Assembly (NCBI GenBank): GCA_007570905.1
Contig: RKSI01000177.1
Coordinates: 1-15,022 of the forward strand
Direction of reading: 5' to 3'
DNA length: 15,022 bases
DNA from: Gammaproteobacteria bacterium
Lineage (GTDB): Bacteria; Pseudomonadota; Gammaproteobacteria; Poriferisulfidales; Oxydemutatoraceae
Shown: positions 1 to 6,862 of the stretch, in pieces
Layout: each line of letters opens with the position of its first letter
Position numbering within the stretch: the stretch's first letter is position 1
Translations under genes and position numbers: made by a program
The notes under the pieces: model-generated
Told to the model about the DNA's origin: nothing
What the model saw: the letters and a program-made list of their open reading frames with translations, nothing else
The model's database searches: none

Positions 1-1049
1 GTCATTCTGCCGGCGGCGTTCGGAAACACGCCGCGCTTGTCGTCAAACGGCACGCCGTCAATGGCGACGCCGCGGTAGCCGATGCTGCGAAACAGCAGGC
101 CGCATTCCAGCGCAAAGGTCTCGCCGGTCGGGCGCGCGGCCTGTGCAAACGCCTCGCCTGACAGGCTGTTTTCGGCGAACACCACGCGCTCAAGCCGCGC
201 CGCGCCCTCCAGCCGCACCGGGCTTTTCAGGAAGGCAAAGCGGCACACGCGCGGCTTGCCGGCGGCGGCGCCGGTCATCTGCCGGAACAGTTCCATGTTC
301 TTTTTGCCGACGGCGCCGGCCTTGTCGGCAATCTCGCTCCGGCTTTGCGGGTTGAGTTCCAGTTCTGCGGCATCGACGACGGCGCCGCAGTTCTCAATGG
401 ACAGGAATTCGCGCAGTTCCTTGGATGTGAATTTGGCCTGCGCCGGCCCGCGCCGCCCGACGACATGTATCTCGCGGATGCGACTTTCGGCCAGCGCCTC
501 CAGCGCGTGCGCGGCGATGTCGGTGTTTTTCAACTCGTCCGGCGATTTGGCGAGGATGCGCGCGGCGTCGGCGGCGACATTGCCCTGGCCGATGATGACG
601 GCGGTGTCGTGCGAGAAATCAAACGAGCGGTCGCGGTAGTCGGGGTGGCCGTTGTACCAGCCGACCAGTTCGGTGGCGGTGTGGCTGCCCGGCAGGTCTT
701 CGCCGGGAATGCCGAGTTTTCTGTCGGTTTCCGAGCCGCAGGTGTAAATCACCGCGTCGTGCGTGGCGCGCAGTTCTTCCGCCGTCACATCGCGCCCGAC
801 GGTGACATTGCCGATGAAGTTGAATTGCGGGTTTTGCGCGATCTTCTGATAGACGCCGATGGCCTGTTTCAACTTCGGGTGGTCGGGGGCGACGCCGCTT
901 CGCACCAGGCCGAACGGCGCCGGCAGGCGCTCAATCATGTCGATGCGCACGGCGCGGCCCGACTTGACCAGCGCCTCGGTCGCATAGAAACCGCTCGGCC
1001 CGGCGCCGACGACCGCCACCTGCAGCGGGTTGTTTGCGGTGTCGGCCAC
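1..1049 (-). CDS. fprA: Ferredoxin/adrenodoxin-type NADP+ reductase (FprA-like), partial
   Basis: FAD-dependent reductase of the adrenodoxin reductase/FprA family, which passes electrons between ferredoxin and NADP(H) in the cytoplasm. I translated the minus strand by hand. It starts at a GTG (1047-1049), giving VADTANNPLQVAVVGAGPSG, with the FAD-binding GAGPSG at about residues 15-20. The family signature APFGLVRSGVAPDHP follows, then a second nucleotide-binding segment VIIGQGNVAADAARIL, then VGRRGPAQAKFTSKELREF, and near the window edge SIGYRGVAIDGVPFDD. About 349 codons are present and the frame stays open to base 1. Full-length relatives are about 450 residues, so roughly the last 100 lie outside. 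The start is 8 bases past the ferredoxin stop, so the two are almost certainly co-transcribed. No strong Shine-Dalgarno is visible and translational coupling is likely. The family call is firm; its ferredoxin partner is inferred from adjacency. Confidence 0.9.
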   Translation of the reverse strand, partial: MADTANNPLQVAVVGAGPSGFYATEALVKSGRAVRIDMIERLPAPFGLVRSGVAPDHPKLKQAIGVYQKIAQNPQFNFIGNVTVGRDVTAEELRATHDAVIYTCGSETDRKLGIPGEDLPGSHTATELVGWYNGHPDYRDRSFDFSHDTAVIIGQGNVAADAARILAKSPDELKNTDIAAHALEALAESRIREIHVVGRRGPAQAKFTSKELREFLSIENCGAVVDAAELELNPQSRSEIADKAGAVGKKNMELFRQMTGAAAGKPRVCRFAFLKSPVRLEGAARLERVVFAENSLSGEAFAQAARPTGETFALECGLLFRSIGYRGVAIDGVPFDDKRGVFPNAAGRM

Positions 1050-1057
1050 GGCGCGCG

Positions 1058-1363
1058 TCAGAAGCCGAGGCCCTGCTTGCGCTCCTCCGCGCCCGGCAGC
1101 GGATCCATCTTCTCCTCAATCACCGGCAGGCCCGGCGCGCGCTCGGCGTTGATGGCGATCCACTCCTGCTTGTCGTCGGGCAGGTCGTCTTCCTCGTAAA
1201 TCGCCTCGACGGGGCATTCCGGTATGCATGCGCTGCAATCAATGCAGACATCCGGGTCGATATAGAGCATGTCGTCGTCGTAGTGAAAGCACGCGACGGG
1301 GCACACCGCCACGCAGTCGGTGAAGCGGCAGCCCTTGCAGTTGTCGGTAACAATGGTGGTCAT
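1058..1363 (-). CDS. fdxA: 7Fe ferredoxin ([3Fe-4S][4Fe-4S]), FdxA type
   Basis: Small soluble electron carrier of 101 residues, close to the ~106 of Azotobacter ferredoxin I, which it resembles throughout. By alignment to that family, C9, C17 and C50 should hold the [3Fe-4S] cluster and C21, C40, C43 and C46 the [4Fe-4S] cluster. The motif around the second set is CIDCSACIPECP. C12 and C25 are further cysteines, also found in the family. The C-terminal tail with DPLPGAEERK is the usual FdxA extension. The ATG at 1361-1363 has a near-perfect Shine-Dalgarno (AAGGAGGA on the minus strand, about 1372-1379). It lies between fwdC and the ferredoxin-NADP reductase, which makes it the obvious candidate carrier between that reductase and the Fwd complex. 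That pairing is inferred; FdxA proteins are also general housekeeping ferredoxins. Confidence 0.95.
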   Translation of the reverse strand: MTTIVTDNCKGCRFTDCVAVCPVACFHYDDDMLYIDPDVCIDCSACIPECPVEAIYEEDDLPDDKQEWIAINAERAPGLPVIEEKMDPLPGAEERKQGLGF

Positions 1364-1397
1364 GGCGTTTGTCCTCCTTGAATAAAGTAAGCGGTGA

Positions 1398-1426
1398 ATT
1401 GTAGCAGTCTAACGCTGGAACAACAA
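1398..1426 (-). promoter_or_regulatory. Candidate sigma70 promoter for fdxA-fprA
   Basis: On the minus strand a TTGTTG -35 (1421-1426) and a TACAAT -10 (1398-1403) are 17 bases apart, ending about 35 bases before the ferredoxin ATG. The -35 lies inside the last codons of fwdC. This would let the electron-transfer pair be expressed separately from the operon upstream. It is sequence match only. Confidence 0.5.
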
Positions 1427-2218
1427 AATTTCGCCCTTGTTCAGTTCCAGGCTGTCGCCGCTCCAGCGCCGCCAGCGCCCGTTGATGTGGCGCTCCTCAA
1501 CGGCAAAGCCGAGGCCGCGCAGGTGTTGCAGGCACAGTTTCAGGAACAGCGGGCGGTAACTGCATGCGTATTGATATGTCGGCAGCAGCGGCGCCGGGTT
1601 CATAGAGACGATGCTGCCGCGCTTCATGCCGGCGCCGGAACGGATGCCGAGGTTGCCGAGCACGACGATGGTGCCGGCTATCATGTTGACGCCGGTGAAG
1701 TCGCCGGCGTCGCCGCCGACCGCAATCAGGCCGCGCCGCATCGCGCCGCCGGTCTCGTTGCGGACGCTGCCGTGCACGAGAATCTCGCCGCCGCAGATGC
1801 CCGACGCCTGGCCGCGATAGGCGCTGCCGACCAGATGCCCGGCGTCGCCGTGCACCACAATCCGCCCGCCGCTCATTTCCGGTCCGACCCAGTCGTGGGC
1901 GTCGCCGCGCACGGTGATCTGGCCGCCGCTCATGCCCCAGCCGACATGCATGCCGACGGCGCCCTCAATGACGATGCTGCCCTGCGCCATCTGCGCGCCG
2001 ATGAGTTTTACCAGCGACAAGTCGCCGTTCAGCACGATGTCATTCGCGCCCTTGCCCGCGGCGCTGAAAAAGTCGCCCAGCTTGACGCGGCGGTTTCCGT
2101 GCATCGCATCGAGGCGCTCGACTTCGGGCGCCGCCAGCCCGGCGACGCGCTGCGGCGTGATGCATTCGGCCTCCAGCGGCACTTCGGGCTGCGTGTGCAG
2201 CGTCAGTTCAAGCGCCAT
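1409..2218 (-). CDS. fhcC: Formylmethanofuran dehydrogenase / Fhc complex subunit C
   Basis: Structural subunit of the formylmethanofuran dehydrogenase (Fwd/Fmd) and bacterial formyltransferase/hydrolase (Fhc) complexes, 269 residues. The centre (about residues 60-205) is built of repeated glycine-rich turns such as GAVGMHVGWGMSGGQITVRGDA and GDAGHLVGSAYRGQASGICGGEI, the signature of the right-handed beta-helix shared with the C-terminal domain of glutamate synthase. The last ~55 residues (FLKLCLQHLRGLGF onward) resemble the extension seen in bacterial FhcC. The start ATG (2216-2218) overlaps the end of ftr by 11 bases (stop at 2208-2210), so the two are translationally coupled. It ends with TAG at 1409-1411. 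It scaffolds the complex and has no catalytic residues of its own. Whether to call it fwdC or fhcC depends on whether the complex is redox-active. Confidence 0.95.
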   Translation of the reverse strand: MALELTLHTQPEVPLEAECITPQRVAGLAAPEVERLDAMHGNRRVKLGDFFSAAGKGANDIVLNGDLSLVKLIGAQMAQGSIVIEGAVGMHVGWGMSGGQITVRGDAHDWVGPEMSGGRIVVHGDAGHLVGSAYRGQASGICGGEILVHGSVRNETGGAMRRGLIAVGGDAGDFTGVNMIAGTIVVLGNLGIRSGAGMKRGSIVSMNPAPLLPTYQYACSYRPLFLKLCLQHLRGLGFAVEERHINGRWRRWSGDSLELNKGEILLFQR

Positions 2219-3113
2219 GTTGGCCCGCGCCGCCGAGGATGTCCTCGAGGTCCAGTTTGTAGCGGCCCAGACTGCCGCCGTAGTTGCCCGCCGAGATAAT
2301 CAACGCGCCTTTCTCCGCCGCCGCCGTCATGCCGGCGCGCATCGCCTCGCGCACCGCCGCCTCGGTCAGGCCGTTGATGACGATTTCATAGACGGCGTTG
2401 ATGGTGTCCGGCAGTTGCGTCTCGACGCCGGCGCCGCGCAGACTCGGGCAATAGGCGTCGTTGGTGGAGGCCACCAGCCCCTTGTATTTTGAGCCGACCT
2501 TGCTGCCCGAGCGCGTGCCGCCGGGAAACGGCAGGAACACATCGCCGACCGCGGCCATCGCGTCGCACGCCGCCACTGCCGCGCGCAGCGTCGCGCTTGC
2601 CGACGCGCCCATGATGAAGAGGTTGCCGCCGCCGACGCTTTCCCGGATGCCGAACAAATCGTCCACCAGGAATTCGCCGTCAAGCACCGGAATGCGCCAC
2701 AGACGCCGCCCGTTCAGCACCTTTGAAGACTGGTGGCCGTCGCCGAAGTAGCGCAGCGCGCCGCCGACGGAGACGCTGTGCTCCGATTCAAGGCCGTTGA
2801 AGCAGGCGGTGGTCGGGCAGGTCATCACGCACTGGCCGATGCGCTCCATCAGGCGCTTTTTGATGTCTTTCTCGCGCACCGTGAACAGCAGCACGCTGAC
2901 GCCGGGCCTGCCGTCGGGGGTTTGCGCGGCGGGCACTTCGCGCTCAATGGCGGCCTCGCACGGGCAGCCGATGACCGAGGTCGCAAAGCCGGTCATCGAG
3001 CGCGCCGCGGTCAGCGCCCATCTGCCGCTGTCGGCGGTGACGATGGCGCGCGCCCCCCACATGGCAAACGCCTCGGCGTAGGTGGGGACGATTTCAGTCT
3101 TTTTTATCTTCAC
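2208..3113 (-). CDS. fhcD: Formylmethanofuran:tetrahydromethanopterin formyltransferase (Ftr/FhcD)
   Basis: Transfers the formyl group between tetrahydromethanopterin and a methanofuran-type carrier; in Fhc it is the D subunit. Length is 301 residues, matching archaeal and bacterial Ftr (~300). Ftr-like stretches include TYAEAFAMWGARAIVTA near the N terminus, TSVIGCPCEAAIE, a lysine-rich segment, GQCVMTCPTTACFNG (about 93-107), FPGGTRSGSKVGSKYKGLVASTND, and a C-terminal SAGNYGGSLGRYK. I chose the GTG at 3111-3113, giving (M)KIKKTEIVPTYAEAF, because Ftr proteins begin this way. The same frame is open further upstream, but that extension is only the out-of-frame shadow of fwdA. The start overlaps the 3' end of fwdA by 20 bases, and the stop overlaps fwdC by 11, so expression is tightly coupled. 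There is no convincing Shine-Dalgarno. Confidence 0.95.
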   Translation of the reverse strand: MKIKKTEIVPTYAEAFAMWGARAIVTADSGRWALTAARSMTGFATSVIGCPCEAAIEREVPAAQTPDGRPGVSVLLFTVREKDIKKRLMERIGQCVMTCPTTACFNGLESEHSVSVGGALRYFGDGHQSSKVLNGRRLWRIPVLDGEFLVDDLFGIRESVGGGNLFIMGASASATLRAAVAACDAMAAVGDVFLPFPGGTRSGSKVGSKYKGLVASTNDAYCPSLRGAGVETQLPDTINAVYEIVINGLTEAAVREAMRAGMTAAAEKGALIISAGNYGGSLGRYKLDLEDILGGAGQHGA

Positions 3114-4749
3114 CGGCGGGGCGGGTCGGGATGACCTCGTGCGCGTGCAGGAAGTCGTCGTTGATGGCGTAGTTGTCGAAGCGGACGGTGTAGTAGTCGT
3201 CGAAGAACGGGCGGATGGCGTCTTCAATCGCGTTGTCGTGGCCGGGCGCGATGTGCAGCAGGCGCCCGTCGTGCGGCGTCTTGAACTCGTGGTTGTCCAC
3301 CACGGCGACGCCGTCCTTGATGACATAGCGCGGCGAGTTGAACATTTTCTCGCGGTCGGCGTCCTCGGTGTAAATCGTCACATCGGCGTCGGCGCCGACG
3401 CCCAACTGCCCCTTGTTGGCCAGCCCCAGCGCGCGCGCAGGCCCGGCGCGGGTGATGATGGCAATCTCGCGCATCGTGTATTCCCTTTCAATGCTTGCCA
3501 GGCCGGTCGTCGCAATCGCCTTCTGGTTCAGGCGCTTGATTTCCTCGCGCCGGAAGCCGCTGTCCATCAGCAGTTTAATCAGGCGCGGATACTGCATGAA
3601 AGAGCCGCCGTTGGGGTGGTCGGTGGACAGCACCAGGCGCCACGGATCCTCAGACAGCAGAAACAACTCCAGGCCGATGGCCCATTGCAGCGCGTGCGTG
3701 AAGACATGCTCCTGGTAGGAGAACGGCATGATGCCGCAGCCGCTTTCACATTCGGTGTCGGCGTTCACCCACTTGCCTTTCTTGAAGCCGCGCAGCATCC
3801 ACGCCAGCGGCGCGTCGGCGGTCATCGTGATGGCGTTGCCGAACATGACCTGGCCGACATCGGCGGTGACATTCGGGTTGGCGTTGATGTAATCAATAAT
3901 CTGCTGCGCCGCCGAGCGCGGGTTGGCGCCCGGCTCGCCGCCGTAACTGTGAAACTGGATGTGCGCGATGTGCACGCGCCGCCCCTCCGCCGCCCTCATC
4001 GTTTGCAGCGTGGTGTTGAAGTTTCCGCTGTGGCCGAGGTTGTTGCAGTGTATGTGCGGCGGGTGCGGAAAGCCGAGGTCGTTGACCGCCTCGATGAACG
4101 AGTGGATGACCTGCAGCGGCGTCAGGTCGAAGTGGTCCACCTTCTGCTCCAGGTCGCTGATATTCTCGCGCCGCTTCTTCCACAGTTCGTCGCTGCCCGG
4201 GTTCACCAGTTTCACGGTGTAGCCCTTGGCCGCGTTCATCCACCACGCGATGGCCTCGCGGAAGTCGCGCTTTCTGCCCTCTTTCAGCAGTTGATAAAGC
4301 AGGACATTGTTGCCGAGCAGCACATAAAAGCCCTTGTCTATGACCGGCGTGTCGGCCAGTTCCTCAATGACATGGCGCGCGAAAATCGGCGGCACCGCGG
4401 CCTCCATCGCCGTGGTGTAGCCCATCGTCGCGTAGCGGTAGCCGGTGGTGAAGGTGGAAGGCACGACGCCGCCGGTGCCCGAGCGCATCACATCGCTGCC
4501 GGGCTGCACATCGAGGCGGTGGTCTTCGGGCTGCAACTTGCGCGCCAGATTCACCTTCGGCCCGGCGATGTGGCAGTGAATGTCCACGCCGCCCGGCATC
4601 ACCACCATGCCGTGCGCGTCTATCGTGCGCGCCGAATCCGAAACCGACTCCACAATCTTGCCGCCGCGAATGCAAATCGCCGCAACCTCCCCGTCCACGC
4701 CGTTGGCCGGGTCATAAACACGACCGTTGACAATGCGTAATTCAGACAC
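3094..4749 (-). CDS. fhcA: Formylmethanofuran dehydrogenase / Fhc complex subunit A (amidohydrolase)
   Basis: Metal-dependent amidohydrolase subunit that interconverts formyl-methanofuran and formate plus the free carrier, 551 residues as in the family. Expected metal-site residues are present: H58 and H60 in GGVDIHCH, a lysine in GYTVKLVNPG (K180) where the family has a carboxylated lysine, histidines in PPHIHCNNLGHSGN (about 232-234) and HIAHIQFHSYGG, and the aspartate of LSTDHPNGG. These fit a di-zinc site, so the hydrolase should be active. The start is the GTG at 4747-4749, because an in-frame TGA lies only 12 bases upstream (4759-4761). It follows fwdB after an unusually long 115-base spacer and overlaps ftr by 20 bases. 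In archaea the formate passes through an internal tunnel to FwdB; in methylotrophs it is simply released. Confidence 0.96.
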   Translation of the reverse strand: MSELRIVNGRVYDPANGVDGEVAAICIRGGKIVESVSDSARTIDAHGMVVMPGGVDIHCHIAGPKVNLARKLQPEDHRLDVQPGSDVMRSGTGGVVPSTFTTGYRYATMGYTTAMEAAVPPIFARHVIEELADTPVIDKGFYVLLGNNVLLYQLLKEGRKRDFREAIAWWMNAAKGYTVKLVNPGSDELWKKRRENISDLEQKVDHFDLTPLQVIHSFIEAVNDLGFPHPPHIHCNNLGHSGNFNTTLQTMRAAEGRRVHIAHIQFHSYGGEPGANPRSAAQQIIDYINANPNVTADVGQVMFGNAITMTADAPLAWMLRGFKKGKWVNADTECESGCGIMPFSYQEHVFTHALQWAIGLELFLLSEDPWRLVLSTDHPNGGSFMQYPRLIKLLMDSGFRREEIKRLNQKAIATTGLASIEREYTMREIAIITRAGPARALGLANKGQLGVGADADVTIYTEDADREKMFNSPRYVIKDGVAVVDNHEFKTPHDGRLLHIAPGHDNAIEDAIRPFFDDYYTVRFDNYAINDDFLHAHEVIPTRPAGEDKKD

Positions 4750-4864
4750 GGCTTGGAATCATCCGGGCTTGGCTGCGGGCGCCTGCGGCGTTCGGGTGGT
4801 TTGTGTTGTGTTGCCTTGCGGCGTTTTGGCCTTGTGGCGTCGCGGTGTCGTGTTGCGGGCGCGG
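4750..4864 (-). promoter_or_regulatory. C/A-rich, nearly T-free spacer inside the fwd operon (possible Rho-loading site)
   Basis: This is the only sizeable gap between fwdD and the ferredoxin. Read in the direction of transcription it is rich in C and A with almost no T (only about three). It contains runs such as GGCAACACAACACAAACC and the word CGAACGCC, which recurs in two other spacers of the window. No promoter, hairpin or ORF is convincing. C-rich, unstructured RNA between genes is the usual context for Rho loading, so it may tune expression of fwdA and downstream genes relative to fwdD-fwdB. This is inference. Confidence 0.3.
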
Positions 4865-6331
4865 TTACGGCGCCGCGCGGTCGGCGGCGGCGTCCTGGCG
4901 GGGCGGGCGCAGGGCGAGGATTTTGTCGCGGATGGCGGTCAGGATTTCCTCGTCGCCGGGATAAGGCGACTCAAACGCCGGGCGCAGCGTGATGGGCACA
5001 TCGTCCATGCGGTACACGGTGCCGCCGGTGTTGATGCCGTAGGTGGCGACGCTGAAGGCGACGCGCGCAAGGCGGCTGGTCTCGGTCGGCTTGGTGTCGA
5101 GCGAGATGACCGGGATGCGGCGCAGCGTCTCAATGGCTTTTTTCGGGAAGTTGGAGGCGGGGTCGGTGGCGATGACCAGCGCCGCGTCGGCCTCGCCGCG
5201 CGCCAGCACATCCACCGTCGTGAACTCGCCGGGGTTGAAGCGCGGAAAGCCGCGGTTGAAATTAACGCCGAACGGGTAGCCCGTCTGCCACGACACCACA
5301 TTGTCGGCGCCGGTGACATTGCCGTGGCCGCGCACCGGCTTGGCGACGAAGGGCGCGTACTGGTTGAGGTCGGCGGCCAGCGCCAGCACCGCGCCCGAAT
5401 TGAAATGCCGCCCGCGCGTCATCGTCAGCCCCATGCCGAAGAACAGCACGCCGTAACTGCAACTCTTCATGCGCGCGACGAGGTCGTCCAGCGTCTCGCG
5501 CGCAACCCCGGTGAGTTCCTCGACATCGGCGGTGATTTTCTTGCCGTTCACCAGCGCGCGCAGCGTCCACAGCAGTTCAAAGTCCCTGCCGGGCTTGACC
5601 TGGATGAAAATGTCCGACACCGGCGCGCTCGGCGTCTTGCGAACATCCACCAGCACCACAGTGCGGTCTTTCTTGCCGTTCGGAATGTGCATGCCCTTCG
5701 GCGTCACCGCATAGCGCGTGAAGTGGCGCGGGTGCGATTCGGCGGGGTTGCCGCCCCAGTAGATGACGAGGTCGGCGCGGTTTTTCACCTCGCCGAGCGT
5801 CGAGGTGGTCTCGCCGACGCCCTGAAACGCGATGCCCGAAGGCCCGTGGCACACCGAAGTGGTGGTATCGACGCTGCCTTTCACAATGTCGCTGATGGCG
5901 ACGGCAACGCGCTGCGCCTCGCAGGTGGAGTCGCTGAGCCCGTAGGTAATCGGATAGCGCGCCTCAAGCAGGATGCGCGCCGCCTCTTCAACGGCTTCTT
6001 CAACGCTCGCCTCGCGCCCGTCTATCAGCGCCGCCGGGCGGTCTTCAATGGTGTGCTCGGCGAACCACGCGCGCCCCAGCACGCAGGCGTTTTTCGCCTT
6101 GGTGATGCGCTTTTCCTTCAGGTCAACGGTCAGGTCCATGTCGTCGCACACGCAACCGCAAAAGGTGCAGGTCGCGTTTTTGACAATCTTGATGTGGTCG
6201 CCGCCGTTTTTTGGCGCGGCGCCCGGCGCGGCGCCCGATGCAGCGCCCGGCGCGGCCTTTGCATCGGCCTTCGCCGCGGCGCTCGTCTCTGTGTTCGTCC
6301 CGTTGTCTGTCATGTTGTCTTTGTCGCTCAT
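4865..6331 (-). CDS. fwdB: Formylmethanofuran dehydrogenase subunit B (molybdopterin oxidoreductase family), cofactor cysteines retained
   Basis: Catalytic redox subunit of formylmethanofuran dehydrogenase, or its homologue FhcB, 488 residues. From about residue 46 it aligns from memory with archaeal FwdB: CTFCGCVCDD (C55, C58, C62, plus C60) and NACVLG (C83) correspond to the four [4Fe-4S] ligands, and TTSVCHGPSG places C161 where archaeal FwdB has the Cys/Sec ligand to tungsten or molybdenum. Further matches are TFGEVKNRAD-like TLGEVKNRAD, YWGGNPAESHPRH, LFFGMGLTMTRGRH, RGHGNVTGADNV, and NTGGTVYRMDDVP. The first ~45 residues are an Ala/Gly/Pro-rich tail (AAPGAASGAAPGAAP) not seen in archaeal FwdB. 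The ATG (6329-6331) lies 5 bases after the fwdD stop; an ATG at 6311-6313 is an alternative. Classical methylotroph FhcB is reported to lack these redox cofactors, so this copy looks like a true dehydrogenase subunit. Confidence 0.92.
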   Translation of the reverse strand: MSDKDNMTDNGTNTETSAAAKADAKAAPGAASGAAPGAAPKNGGDHIKIVKNATCTFCGCVCDDMDLTVDLKEKRITKAKNACVLGRAWFAEHTIEDRPAALIDGREASVEEAVEEAARILLEARYPITYGLSDSTCEAQRVAVAISDIVKGSVDTTTSVCHGPSGIAFQGVGETTSTLGEVKNRADLVIYWGGNPAESHPRHFTRYAVTPKGMHIPNGKKDRTVVLVDVRKTPSAPVSDIFIQVKPGRDFELLWTLRALVNGKKITADVEELTGVARETLDDLVARMKSCSYGVLFFGMGLTMTRGRHFNSGAVLALAADLNQYAPFVAKPVRGHGNVTGADNVVSWQTGYPFGVNFNRGFPRFNPGEFTTVDVLARGEADAALVIATDPASNFPKKAIETLRRIPVISLDTKPTETSRLARVAFSVATYGINTGGTVYRMDDVPITLRPAFESPYPGDEEILTAIRDKILALRPPRQDAAADRAAP

Positions 6332-6336
6332 CGCAA

Positions 6337-6684
6337 TCAGCCTTCTTCGCCCGCGCCGACGGCCTCGACGCGAACTTCAATTTGTTTTGACAGCGGCATG
6401 CCGCTGCCCGCCGTGTCGCTGCCCATCAACTCGCTTGACGACGGGCCGTAGGCCATGAAAATTATACCAGACGGCAAGTCCGACGCCTTCTTTGGCCGGC
6501 AGGTTACCACCACCTCGCCCTCCGGCGAACGCAGGCGCACGCGGTCGCCGTCTTTCAGTTTCATTTTCTTCATGTCGTCCTCGTTCATTTCCACCGTAGA
6601 GGTGACTTCAAGGTACTCGGCCTTCAGTTTGCCGGCGTTCAGCGAAGTGCCCTGCTTGCTGGTTCTGCCGGGAATCAATGTCAT
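6337..6684 (-). CDS. fwdD: Formylmethanofuran dehydrogenase subunit D (molybdopterin dinucleotide-binding)
   Basis: Small subunit of 115 residues resembling FwdD/FmdD, the molydop-binding domain that in archaea completes the pyranopterin dinucleotide site of FwdB. Family hallmarks are the N-terminal TLIPGRTSKQGTSLNAGK, NEDDMKKMKLKDGDRVRLRSPEGEVVV (about 34-60), and LPSGIIFMAYGPSSSELMGSDTAGSGMP (about 70-97). I took the ATG at 6682-6684, which gives MTLIPGRT; a TTG at 6706-6708 would add eight residues that do not look like family sequence. It is the first gene of the minus-strand operon, about 60 bases after a predicted transcription start, and 5 bases before fwdB. Classical methylotroph fhc clusters do not carry this subunit, so its presence is the strongest pointer to a pterin-containing, redox-active complex. 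Confidence 0.88.
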   Translation of the reverse strand: MTLIPGRTSKQGTSLNAGKLKAEYLEVTSTVEMNEDDMKKMKLKDGDRVRLRSPEGEVVVTCRPKKASDLPSGIIFMAYGPSSSELMGSDTAGSGMPLSKQIEVRVEAVGAGEEG

Positions 6685-6750
6685 GGTTTTCAAGGGAAGT
6701 TCTCGCAAAGGTGGCCGGACGCGCGCTGCGGCGCCCGGCGAACAGCGGAA

Positions 6751-6756
6751 ATTATA
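6751..6756 (-). promoter_or_regulatory. -10 element for the fwd operon
   Basis: On the minus strand a perfect TATAAT lies here, preceded by TATCAAG. It would start transcription near 6744, about 60 bases before the fwdD ATG. No good -35 is visible at 16-18 bases (best is a poor TGAACG), which may mean an activator is needed. It lies about 100 bases from the divergent -10 of the DUF3422 gene. Confidence 0.5.
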
Positions 6757-6856
6757 CTTGATACCACCAAACGCCGTTCATCATTTTCAGCGCGCGTTTT
6801 CTATGCACAATGGCAGATGCGCTCCCGCCGCCTCCCGGCCCGCCCGCGCCGGGTAT

Positions 6857-6862
6857 TATAAT
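6857..6862 (+). promoter_or_regulatory. -10 element for the DUF3422 gene
   Basis: Perfect TATAAT within GGGTATTATAATTCC, in an otherwise GC-rich stretch, about 63 bases before the ATG at 6925. No recognisable -35 at the expected distance. Together with the opposing box at 6751-6756 it defines a compact divergent promoter region (6685-6924). Confidence 0.5.

Noticed and set aside
2208..3326. 372-residue version of ftr
   Set aside because: The extra 71 N-terminal residues are Thr/Ser/Arg-rich sequence from within fwdA in another frame. The GTG at 3113 matches the family start.
3082..4740. 552-codon plus-strand open frame opposite fwdA
   Set aside because: Antisense shadow produced by GC-rich codon bias. 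The minus-strand frame is a full-length FwdA with metal-site residues, and the plus frame resembles no family.
5847..5852. Selenocysteine codon at the FwdB metal-ligand position
   Set aside because: Some archaeal FwdB use Sec here, but this gene has an ordinary Cys (C161) and no in-frame TGA, so no recoding is needed.
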